From DAOTMI01 sp964605545 (GTDB taxonomy: Bacteria; Patescibacteriota; Microgenomatia; UBA12405), in NCBI GenBank assembly GCA_964605545.1, contig CAZSCX010000010.1, positions 1 to 17,373 on the forward strand: a stretch of DNA of 17,373 bases. Direction: 5' to 3'. Within the stretch, counting starts at the first letter, position 1; every line of letters starts with the position of its first letter. The position numbers were made by a program, and so were the translations under genes. The notes under the pieces were generated by a model that searched no databases, had not been told where the DNA came from, and saw only the letters and a list, made by a program, of their open reading frames with translations. Of this stretch, positions 12,237 through 17,373 are shown piece after piece.

Positions 12237-13373
12237 ATGTCAGGCGAAATTTTACATCATGAGAAAATAGTTGATGAATTAGTAAAAAGAGAATTTTTTC
12301 TCATTAACAAATATGGTTTTAATAAGAAACAGTTGGAAAAGTGGAAAAAAAAGAACCATACCTTCTATCCAATCGAAACAATGAAAAATCAGATCGAGGA
12401 GTTACGTCAGCGTGGTTTCCAAAATCCTTTGGCAATGGCGAGGTCATATCCGGATATTTTTGGGATTGACCATGTAAATATGGATAAAAAAATCAGTGGA
12501 TTGTATGAGCGCGGTTTTAAAAATCCAATTAAAATGATCGAAAAAACTCATGGAAGAATCTTTGGTTATAATTTTGACAATATTGATGGGAAAATTGAAG
12601 ATTTAAAGAAACATGGGTTTGATGATCCTTTGACAACCATAGAAAGAGTTCCTTCGATCTTAGGATATGATTTTAATAAAAAAATTATGGCCCTTTCAAA
12701 ATATGGTTTCCAAAATCCATTAAAAATGATTCGAAAGTTCCCGGAAATGTTCGGATATAATGAAAAAAATATTAAAAATAAAATTAAAGGATTGCATAAA
12801 AATGGATTTGATGATCCAATCAGAATTATAGAAATTTCTCCTTCAATTTTGGGATATAGCCGAGAAACAATTACGGCAAAAATCGATAATTTACTCAGTT
12901 TTGGTTTTAAAGATCCGATTAGTATGATTGAAACAACGCCGCCAATATTGAGTTTAAGTGAAAATAATATTAATCGAAAAATTAAATATTTGGGAAAGAT
13001 AAATCATCTTTATAAATTAAATTTTGATCCAATTCAAATTCTTGAATCAAATTTGCCAATCTTGGGAACAAAAATGGAAAAATTATTGATTATTACCCGT
13101 ATTTTACGAGAATACAATTCTACAATTGATGAAATAAAGGCAAGAATTTGTTTATCATATAGAGCCAATTTAGAGTGTTTGCTTTTGGCTTTCACGGAAA
13201 AAGAGGAGAATGATAATCTTGATGGGTTGTTTAGCAGGGCAAAGAAGATTCAAAAATCAAAAATATCAAGAGAAAGAAAAATTGATGGGATAAAAAAATT
13301 TTTCTCAGCTTCGGATAATCCTAATTACCAAAAGATTTATGAAACATATTTGAGGGCTTATTTGGCAAAATAG
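12237..13373 (+). CDS. mTERF-like helical-repeat protein
   Basis: This 378-residue protein is built largely of about seven repeats of 31-38 (mostly 33) residues between positions 50 and 280. The consensus is KI-x2-L-x3-GF-x2-P-x2-MIE-x2-P-x-ILGY-x4-I, as in DKKISGLYERGFKNPIKMIE (83-102) and KNKIKGLHKNGFDDPIRIIE (180-199). The paired-helix unit with a conserved proline before a leucine/glycine turn closely resembles mTERF motifs, which stack into a nucleic-acid-binding superhelix in organelles. The N-terminal 45 residues are charged and may be a cap; the C-terminal 90 are helical and basic (KKIQKSKISRERKIDGIKKF). Strong conservation of GF and DP with varied surface positions suggests ligand-reading by position. 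RNA or DNA binding is inferred; a protein-binding solenoid is the alternative. Confidence 0.65.
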   Translation: MSGEILHHEKIVDELVKREFFLINKYGFNKKQLEKWKKKNHTFYPIETMKNQIEELRQRGFQNPLAMARSYPDIFGIDHVNMDKKISGLYERGFKNPIKMIEKTHGRIFGYNFDNIDGKIEDLKKHGFDDPLTTIERVPSILGYDFNKKIMALSKYGFQNPLKMIRKFPEMFGYNEKNIKNKIKGLHKNGFDDPIRIIEISPSILGYSRETITAKIDNLLSFGFKDPISMIETTPPILSLSENNINRKIKYLGKINHLYKLNFDPIQILESNLPILGTKMEKLLIITRILREYNSTIDEIKARICLSYRANLECLLLAFTEKEENDNLDGLFSRAKKIQKSKISRERKIDGIKKFFSASDNPNYQKIYETYLRAYLAK

Positions 13374-13392
13374 CTGATTAATTTCATACCTT

Positions 13393-14334
13393 TTACATCA
13401 ATGGTAAAACAGGTTGGATAGATTTCCAAAAATCATTATCGAGGAGATAGGCACTACCAATAAGGGAAGCATCTTTCTTTAGCTTGGAGATAGCGACCTT
13501 GCAGGTACAATTCTCTTTTTTTAAGGCTAATTCAAAAACATCACCAAAAAGGTTATAAGCAAGTGAGATATTACCTCCGATAACAAGAATTTCGGCTTTG
13601 AATTTCTTTAGCCATGGAGCAAGAAAAACGGCAGAATCGTGGCCGAATTCAGTAAAAAGGTCGCGAGCTATTTTGTCTTTTGAAGCCAATTTTGCCAGTT
13701 CTTTGACACCGCTTAAATCCTTGCCGGTAAGAGATTTATATTTCCCCAAAAACCATCTTGTCGAAAAATAATCATCAACAATGCCATCTTTATACGGAAG
13801 ATGATAAACACATCCTAGTTTTGGAACTTCTGGTCCGTCAACTACCGGAATCCTATTGCTGATGAAAGCTGAGCCGAAACCTGTGCCAAAAGTAATGGAA
13901 ACAGAACGGTTGAAACTCGAGGCACTGCCTACCCAGGCCTCTCCTATTGCAAATACCGAAGCATCGTTCATAAATCTAATGATAAAGTCATCGGGTAGAT
14001 TAAGACTACTTCTTATCTCATCGGCTATGTTGAGGCCGTACAGATTTTCATATTTTGCCACGCCTTGCATCTGCATCTGACTAATCCCATTTACATAATC
14101 AAAGGGCCCTGGTATGGCAAAACCTATACCTTTGATGTTATCTATAGATACTTTTGAAATTACTTCGGCCAAAGCTTTGGTCCAAACAGAAATAATGATA
14201 TCGGCTGAGGCATGATTATCAACGGCTCTACCTGTCAAAGTATTTCTAAGGATTTTACCTGTTTGAAGGTTAATGGCAGCACAATCGATATGACTTCCTC
14301 CAATATCAGTGCCTATAGCAAATTTTTTATCCAT
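13393..14334 (-). CDS. ROK-family sugar kinase (glucokinase-like)
   Basis: At 313 residues this is typical for ROK. The ASKHA fold signatures are IGTDIGGSHID (7-17, phosphate 1 loop), GFAIPGPFDY (71-80), FMNDASVFAIGEA (121-133) with catalytic D124, and TFGTGFGSAFI (148-158, phosphate 2). The usual ROK zinc motif CxCGxxGC is missing; only C175 and H178 occur at that place, so the zinc-free or altered-zinc subgroup is likely. It phosphorylates a hexose or N-acetyl-hexosamine using ATP, which would fit NagB elsewhere in the window. A 7-bp inverted repeat (14346-14369) just upstream may be its operator. No DNA-binding domain is fused, so it is an enzyme rather than a NagC-type repressor. Confidence 0.85.
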   Translation of the reverse strand: MDKKFAIGTDIGGSHIDCAAINLQTGKILRNTLTGRAVDNHASADIIISVWTKALAEVISKVSIDNIKGIGFAIPGPFDYVNGISQMQMQGVAKYENLYGLNIADEIRSSLNLPDDFIIRFMNDASVFAIGEAWVGSASSFNRSVSITFGTGFGSAFISNRIPVVDGPEVPKLGCVYHLPYKDGIVDDYFSTRWFLGKYKSLTGKDLSGVKELAKLASKDKIARDLFTEFGHDSAVFLAPWLKKFKAEILVIGGNISLAYNLFGDVFELALKKENCTCKVAISKLKKDASLIGSAYLLDNDFWKSIQPVLPLM

Positions 14335-14345
14335 ATAGAAAATAT

Positions 14346-14369
14346 GTTTATATTAATCAGAGTATAAAC
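14346..14369. promoter_or_regulatory. Inverted repeat upstream of the ROK kinase gene
   Basis: GTTTATA (14346-14352) and TATAAAC (14363-14369) are perfect inverse arms 10 bp apart, starting 12 bases upstream of the ROK ATG (14334). A CATATT -10-like box (14346-14341, minus) ends 6 nt from the ATG, so binding would overlap the promoter. It is also possible that the pair is only AT-rich coincidence. Confidence 0.4.
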
Positions 14370-14393
14370 CATTATTGATTTTTGGGGCGGGAA

Positions 14394-14428
14394 TTAGTAA
14401 TTAGTAAACAGTAATTAGTAACTAGTAA
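14394..14428. repeat. TTAGTAA-type short tandem tract
   Basis: Several imperfect copies of an 8-bp unit, such as TTAGTAAT, TTAGTAAA, CAGTAATT and AGTAACTAGTAA, lie between the ROK and toxin genes. Tracts of this kind are common spacer filler, and no gene is supported here. Confidence 0.55.
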
Positions 14429-14465
14429 AAAACACAAAAAAAAAATGAGGAGTAAAATGAGGGAA

Positions 14466-14572
14466 TTATTTGTATAACTGGCTGTGGGTGCCGATAACTT
14501 CGAAAACGATTGTATTAATTTGAATTGAATATAAGGCACGCCAATCGCCTGTAACATTGATACTGTAATATT
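14466..14572 (-). CDS. RelE/YafQ-type toxin, 3' part only (5' part lost in the gap)
   Basis: Reading the minus strand from the gap edge gives a 35-codon end: YYSINVTGDWRALYSI, then QINTIVFEVIGTHSQLYK and a stop at 14466. The VTGDWRALYSI and GTHSQLY blocks are the C-terminal signatures of RelE/YafQ mRNA interferases, in which the basic and tyrosine/histidine residues near the end help cleave mRNA in the ribosome. The start and most of the active region lie in the unsequenced part. It is downstream of, and in the same direction as, the RHH antitoxin, the standard antitoxin-toxin order. The longer frame running through this region on the same strand is in the wrong frame for the toxin. Confidence 0.72.
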
Positions 14573-14672
14573 NNNNNNNNNNNNNNNNNNNNNNNNNNNN
14601 NNNNNNNNNNNNNNNNNNNNNNNNNNNNNNNNNNNNNNNNNNNNNNNNNNNNNNNNNNNNNNNNNNNNNNNN
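14573..14672. other. Assembly gap (100 N)
   Basis: Exactly 100 N, the conventional placeholder for a gap of unknown size. Both flanks fit one toxin-antitoxin operon, so the missing piece may be small (an antitoxin end and toxin start), but the true length cannot be known. Confidence 0.99.
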
Positions 14673-14899
14673 TCGGCGGTGTTTCTTGTGCCTAATTGGC
14701 TTTTGTTTGCCAAAAGTTTTAGTAAATACTCAGAGGGCTCGGATTCATTAAGAGAATAATTTATCTTTTTGGTGCGAATGAAATTCTTTAAATAGGCGTT
14801 AAGAATAGAACTCAAACTAAAACCCAACTCATCGGCAATTTTCATTGCCTCTTTTTTGACTTTCGGTTCGGTTTTGAAATTAATGATTATGGTGTTCAT
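14673..14899 (-). CDS. RelB/DinJ-type ribbon-helix-helix antitoxin, 3' end lost in the gap
   Basis: The visible 75 residues start MNTIIINFKTEPKVKKEAMK and continue IADELGFSLSSILNAYLKNFIRTKKINYSL. The strand (NTIIINFKTEP) and the two helices (KVKKEAMKIADELG and SLSSILNAYLKNFIRTKK) match the RelB/DinJ ribbon-helix-helix N-terminus that dimerises to bind the operator. The C-terminal toxin-binding part begins (SEYLLKLLANKSQLGTRNTA) and runs into N. TATACT 6 nt before ATG 14899 and a 14-bp palindrome over it suggest leaderless, autorepressed expression. Full-length RelB relatives have about 80-95 residues, so little is probably missing. Confidence 0.78.
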
Positions 14900-14903
14900 A
14901 GAG

Positions 14904-14917
14904 TTAGTATATACTAA
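14904..14917. promoter_or_regulatory. Palindromic operator of the toxin-antitoxin locus
   Basis: TTAGTATATACTAA is a perfect 14-bp palindrome that contains the minus-strand -10 TATACT (14911-14906), ending 6 nt before the antitoxin ATG. This is the expected place for RHH antitoxin autorepression. Confidence 0.6.
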
Positions 14918-14957
14918 GTATATATAAAGTAAAGTAGTTGTTTAAACCTTCTGTTTC

Positions 14958-15026
14958 AAATCTCCTTCCCTCTCTTCGTTCGGGCTTTCCCCTTTCCGCC
15001 AGAGGCGGACACAGTGACCAAGGGGG
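14958..15026 (+). repeat. Dispersed double-hairpin repeat, copy B (expanded)
   Basis: It starts with AAATCTCC (14958-14965). Hairpin 1 is decayed, and CTTT then CCCCTTT (14989-14995) opens hairpin 2. The usual GACA loop is replaced by a longer insert with its own perfect hairpin, TCCGCC-AGA-GGCGGA (14995-15009), before AAGGGG closes it. The downstream CGAGAAC is shared with copy C. It lies in the 166-base region between the antitoxin and cupin genes, which otherwise holds the two promoters. Confidence 0.65.
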
Positions 15027-15051
15027 GCGAGAACACAAAATTTATTGGGGT

Positions 15052-15065
15052 GGTAAAATGGGGGT
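15052..15065 (+). promoter_or_regulatory. Extended -10 promoter with GTG leaderless start
   Basis: TGGTAAAAT (15051-15059) ends 6 nt before GTG 15066. No Shine-Dalgarno sequence fits either candidate GTG, and the spacing equals that of the ATG-initiated leaderless genes. Confidence 0.5.
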
Positions 15066-15470
15066 GTGAGTTTAGGAGAATTGTTTGAACTGAAACCAAG
15101 ACAAAATCCCAATAAACCGGGACGGGAATTGTATGTGGTTTACGATAAAAGATTCCCTGTGGTGCCTGGTTTTGAGATTAATTATGAATATTTTGTGGAA
15201 TTTCAAAATGAGGGAAGTGTGGCGGGAAATCATTATCATAAATTAAAGAGAGAGATTTTTGTCCCAATTAGCGGTAATTTTGAAGTTAGATTGATTAATA
15301 TTACTACTAAAGAATCAGAAATAATAAATTTGAATGAAAATGATCATAAGGTTTTGTATGTGCCGTCAATGATTGCTCACCGAGTGACGTCAAAAAATGA
15401 AAAATCAAAACTTTTGGTTTTGGCGACTAGTCCAAATGAAGATGATGATGAGTTTGGATATGAGGGGTGA
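15066..15470 (+). CDS. Cupin-domain protein (WxcM/FdtA-like)
   Basis: This 134-residue single cupin has an exact motif 1, G-N-H-Y-H-K-L-K-R-E-I-F-V-P-I-S-G (54-70): H56, H58 and E63 as metal ligands and G70 at the right spacing. Motif 2 is VPSMIAHRVTSKN (99-111) with H105. The late LLVLATSPNEDDDEF matches the end of WxcM/FdtA-type dTDP-sugar 3,4-ketoisomerases and related sugar-modifying cupins (typically 130-140 residues). There is no sugar-biosynthesis operon next to it, so substrate is open; a polysaccharide-precursor role is inferred. The start is GTG, chosen because it is 6 nt after a -10 box. Confidence 0.78.
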   Translation: MSLGELFELKPRQNPNKPGRELYVVYDKRFPVVPGFEINYEYFVEFQNEGSVAGNHYHKLKREIFVPISGNFEVRLINITTKESEIINLNENDHKVLYVPSMIAHRVTSKNEKSKLLVLATSPNEDDDEFGYEG

Positions 15471-15483
15471 GAACACTTTAAAT

Positions 15484-15514
15484 ATTCAGAAAAAATTCAG
15501 TGAAAGAGTATAAT
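15484..15514 (+). promoter_or_regulatory. ATTCAG direct-repeat operator and promoter of the response regulator
   Basis: ATTCAG occurs at 15484-15489 and 15495-15500, 11 bp (one helical turn) apart, followed by TATAAT (15509-15514) ending 10 nt before ATG 15525. OmpR-family regulators bind such head-to-tail repeats as dimers upstream of the promoter, so autoregulation is likely. The same pair is found at 17139-17155. Confidence 0.7.
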
Positions 15515-15524
15515 ATCCTTACTT

Positions 15525-16169
15525 ATGAGAATATTAGTAGTCGAGGACGAGCATAAAATTGCGAATTCAATAAAAAAAGGGCTTGAACAGGAGTCAATGA
15601 TAGTCGATGTCGCCTATGATGGACAAACTGGACTTGATTTTGCATTGGATGGAAAATTTGAGGTAATAGTCTTGGATTTGATGTTACCGATTATGGATGG
15701 GATGACTATTTGTCGTAAAATTAGGGAAGAATTAATACACACACCGATAATTATATTGACAGCCAAGGGACAATTGGATGACAAAATTAAGGGCTTAAAT
15801 GCGGGAGCGGATGATTATTTGGTCAAACCGTTTGCGTTTGAAGAATTGTTGGCGCGAATTAGAGCTCTTGCCCGCCGTCCAAAAGAAAATGTGGGAATTA
15901 TATTGAAATGTGGAGACATTAATTTGGATACGAATAAAAAAGAGTTAAAAATTAAAGATAAAACGGTGGATTTGTCAAAAACTGAATATGCCCTGCTTGA
16001 ATATTTTATGCGCCATCAGAATATGATATTTAGCAAAGAGCAAATTATTGATCATGTCTGGAATTTTGATGCAAATATTACCGAAAATACGGTGGAAGCG
16101 TATGTGGGAGCACTCAGACGAAAGAAAATACCAATTAAAACGATTAGAGGTTTTGGTTATAAATTATGA
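15525..16169 (+). CDS. OmpR/PhoB-family response regulator
   Basis: This 214-residue protein has an N-terminal receiver with acidic pocket E7-D8, phospho-acceptor D51 (VIVLDLMLP), T79 and K101 (VKPF). Its C-terminal winged helix (about 122-214) has DLSKTEYALLEYFMRHQNMIFSKEQIIDHVW and the wing end IKTIRGFGYKL, typical OmpR-type DNA binding. There is a slightly short linker (RRPKENVG). The gene overlaps the kinase start (ATGA, 16166-16169), so the two are translated together. An ATTCAG direct-repeat pair upstream suggests it controls itself and, through an identical site, the downstream efflux adaptor. Confidence 0.95.
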   Translation: MRILVVEDEHKIANSIKKGLEQESMIVDVAYDGQTGLDFALDGKFEVIVLDLMLPIMDGMTICRKIREELIHTPIIILTAKGQLDDKIKGLNAGADDYLVKPFAFEELLARIRALARRPKENVGIILKCGDINLDTNKKELKIKDKTVDLSKTEYALLEYFMRHQNMIFSKEQIIDHVWNFDANITENTVEAYVGALRRKKIPIKTIRGFGYKL

Positions 16170-17128
16170 AAAATTTATTTAATAAAGCGCGAATAAAATT
16201 GACAGTGGCATATCTTTTGATAATAATGCTGATCAGTTTGTTTTTTAGTTTTAATATTTATGGCATCATGAGTCGAGAGTTGGACAGAGGGAAACGAATG
16301 ATGAGACTTCCAGATCAAGAATTGATGACACAGGAAATTAAAAAAATAGTAACGAGACAATTGGTGATGACAAATTTGTGGATTTTGATATTGTCTGGTG
16401 GCGCGGGATATTTTTTGGCTGGATTGACACTCAAACCAATTGAAGCAGCGATGGAAGAGCAAAAAAGATTTATCAGTGATGCATCGCATGAGCTGCGCAC
16501 TCCCCTAACGGTGATAAAAACAGAAACAGAAGTGACATTGCGCGACAAAAAATTAGATTTAAAAATGGCCAAGAAACAATTAATTAGCAACCTCGAAGAG
16601 GCAGAAAAGTTGAAAAAATTAACGGATTATTTGCTTAGAATAGATAGAAATAATGGTGAAAAAATGAAAGAAGTTAATTTGAAACTATTAGCCGAAGAGG
16701 TAATTAAAAAAATGAAGATTAGAGTAAATTTGAAAGCAGAGAATGTTAAGGTGTTGGTAAATAAAACTGCCATAGAGGAATTATTGACGATTTTAATGGA
16801 TAATGCGGTGAAATATAGCCCAAAGGATGGGAAAATATCAATCTGTATTAAATCTCCTTCCCCCGCTAGCGCGGGGGCTTTCCCCTTTGACAAAAGGGGA
16901 ACGAGAACTGTTATTGAAGTCAAGGATAATGGAGTGGGAATTAGAGAGAGCGACATACCGCATATTTTTGATAGATTTTATCGAGCCGATATGTCAAGGA
17001 CAAAAAATAAGATAGAGGGTTATGGGTTAGGGCTAGCGATTGCCAAAAATATTGTTGAAGCACACAAAGGGAAGATTGAAGTCGAGAGTGAAGTGGGGAA
17101 AGGGAGTGTTTTTAGAGTGATGATTTAA
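16166..17128 (+). CDS. Membrane sensor histidine kinase with repeat-derived insert
   Basis: This 320-residue kinase has helix 1 (about 12-34), a short extracytoplasmic part of only about 30 residues (35-67) and helix 2 (about 68-88), with no clear HAMP. The dimerisation box FISDASHELRTPL has phospho-H108. The ATPase domain has the N box LMDNAVKYSPKDG (N213), DNGVGI (254-259), FDRFYRAD and GYGLGLAIAKNIVEAH (286-301). The small sensor loop suggests intramembrane or lipid-linked sensing, as in antimicrobial-peptide kinases. Between SICIK and TVIEVKDNG an odd, Pro/Ala/Gly-rich stretch (residues 229-247) is encoded by a palindromic repeat (16850-16899); it adds about 15 residues to a surface turn near N213. 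It probably forms a loop that leaves the fold intact. Confidence 0.93.
   Translation: MKNLFNKARIKLTVAYLLIIMLISLFFSFNIYGIMSRELDRGKRMMRLPDQELMTQEIKKIVTRQLVMTNLWILILSGGAGYFLAGLTLKPIEAAMEEQKRFISDASHELRTPLTVIKTETEVTLRDKKLDLKMAKKQLISNLEEAEKLKKLTDYLLRIDRNNGEKMKEVNLKLLAEEVIKKMKIRVNLKAENVKVLVNKTAIEELLTILMDNAVKYSPKDGKISICIKSPSPASAGAFPFDKRGTRTVIEVKDNGVGIRESDIPHIFDRFYRADMSRTKNKIEGYGLGLAIAKNIVEAHKGKIEVESEVGKGSVFRVMI
16850..16899 (+). repeat. Dispersed double-hairpin repeat, copy C, in frame within the kinase
   Basis: AAATCTCC (16850-16857), hairpin 1 (16860-16877, arms CCCCCGC/GCGGGGG, loop TAGC), a 4-nt link, then hairpin 2 (16882-16899, arms CCCCTTT/AAAGGGG, loop GACA). It has the same 50-nt geometry as copy A with compensated stem changes. 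It is read in frame as KSPSPASAGAFPFDKRG and is far GC-richer than the surrounding gene. Confidence 0.85.
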
Positions 17129-17138
17129 AAAATCTTTT

Positions 17139-17166
17139 ATTCAGCTTTAATTCAGAATGATATACT
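17139..17166 (+). promoter_or_regulatory. ATTCAG direct-repeat operator and promoter of the efflux adaptor
   Basis: ATTCAG at 17139-17144 and 17150-17155 has the same 11-bp period and the same -10 context as upstream of the response regulator, followed by TGATATACT (17158-17166, extended -10), ending 11 nt before ATG 17178. Both genes also share TTACTTATGA at the start codon. Confidence 0.7.
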
Positions 17167-17177
17167 ATGATTTACTT

Positions 17178-17373
17178 ATGATGAAATATAAGAAAGTAAT
17201 TATTGCCATTGTATTGGCGATTGGGATATTTGGGACTTATAAATATTTTTCCAATAAAAAGGCAAATACACCGACATATCAAACCGCTACGGCCGAAAAG
17301 GGCACACTGATCAACACGATATCGGCGTCGGGGACGGTGCAGAACGGAAATAATTTTACAATGACGACAACGG
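17178..17373 (+). CDS. HlyD/MacA-type membrane-fusion protein, N-terminal part (runs off the window)
   Basis: The visible 65 residues begin MMKYKKVIIAIVLAIGIFGT (a signal-anchor helix) followed by YKYFSNKKANTPTYQTATAEKG, then TLINTISASGTVQNGNNFTMTTT. The YxTATxEKGTLxxTISASGTV block is the opening of periplasmic adaptor proteins in MacA/HlyD-type export systems, where it starts the membrane-proximal barrel; a MacB-type ABC transporter commonly follows. Here the adaptor has its own ATTCAG operator, matching the two-component system next door, as in many antimicrobial-peptide detoxification loci. The alternative start at M2 (17181) is equally possible. The 3' end lies outside this window. Confidence 0.83.
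   Translation, partial: MMKYKKVIIAIVLAIGIFGTYKYFSNKKANTPTYQTATAEKGTLINTISASGTVQNGNNFTMTTT

Noticed and set aside
13391..13409. TTTTAC...GTAAAA hairpin as terminator after the repeat-protein gene
   Set aside because: The stem is only 6 bp, AT-rich, lacks a U-tract and overlaps the ROK coding end.
14394..14428. CRISPR-like repeat
   Set aside because: Units are 8 bp, imperfect and without spacers; there are no cas genes.
14372..14899. Single 175-residue gene spanning the N run
   Set aside because: The frame is a translation through 100 N. The upstream half is a RelB-type antitoxin, but after the gap the toxin lies in another frame (GTHSQLYK), so two genes are called instead.
5144..16169. UGA recoded to glycine (Gracilibacteria/SR1 code)
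   Set aside because: TGA ends several full-length, well-aligned genes (5147, 15470, 16169), and no conserved protein needs read-through of TGA.

Overview
The window is AT-rich, tightly packed DNA (one 88-nt tRNA gene and about 25 protein genes in 17.4 kb) that most resembles a Candidate Phyla Radiation (Patescibacteria) genome, perhaps a Microgenomates-type lineage. That placement is inferred from the many small proteins with no clear relatives, a SemiSWEET transporter, a short two-gene IscS/IscU set, in-frame palindromic repeats, and low GC with single-base gene spacing. TGA, TAA and TAG all act as ordinary stops, so I see no sign of the UGA-glycine code used by some CPR lineages. A run of exactly 100 N (14573-14672) marks a scaffold join.

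Layout: tRNA-Ser(GGA) (4-91); a P-loop kinase, a SemiSWEET sugar transporter and a 54-residue membrane protein (210-1243); a secreted beta-solenoid membrane protein (1265-2137); NagB glucosamine-6-phosphate deaminase followed by a small membrane protein (2168-3327); a HAD phosphatase on the minus strand (3324-4538); a hypothetical gene overlapping an M3-family oligoendopeptidase F (4653-6850); a Crp/Fnr regulator with an HD hydrolase (6876-8261); a metal/thiol-type island (8248-10352); two unknown proteins and a small membrane protein (10388-12198); a helical-repeat protein resembling mTERF (12237-13373); a ROK sugar kinase (13393-14334); a RelB/RelE-type toxin-antitoxin locus broken by the gap (14466-14899); a cupin (15066-15470); and an OmpR-type two-component system followed by the start of an efflux adaptor (15525-17373).

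The most notable part is the 8.2-10.4 kb island. It holds a previously uncalled 37-residue protein with 11 cysteines (8248-8361, minus), a BlaI/MecI/CopY-type repressor that itself begins with a CxCxC cluster (8389-8733, minus), and a divergent IscS-IscU pair. Two near-identical 16-bp palindromes with a TACA-N2-TGTA core, the cop/mec-box type, lie just upstream of the Cys-rich gene and between the repressor and iscS. This reads as a small regulon in which a cysteine-bearing repressor controls a metallothionein-like peptide and Fe-S cluster assembly.

Three genome-scale features also stand out. First, at least ten genes have a -10 box (often the extended form TGnTATAAT) only 5-8 bases before the start codon and no Shine-Dalgarno sequence, which implies leaderless mRNAs. 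Second, a 50-nt double-hairpin repeat occurs between genes and once in frame inside the ATPase domain of the histidine kinase. Third, identical 11-bp-spaced ATTCAG direct repeats precede both the response regulator and the efflux adaptor, giving a likely regulon for the two-component system.
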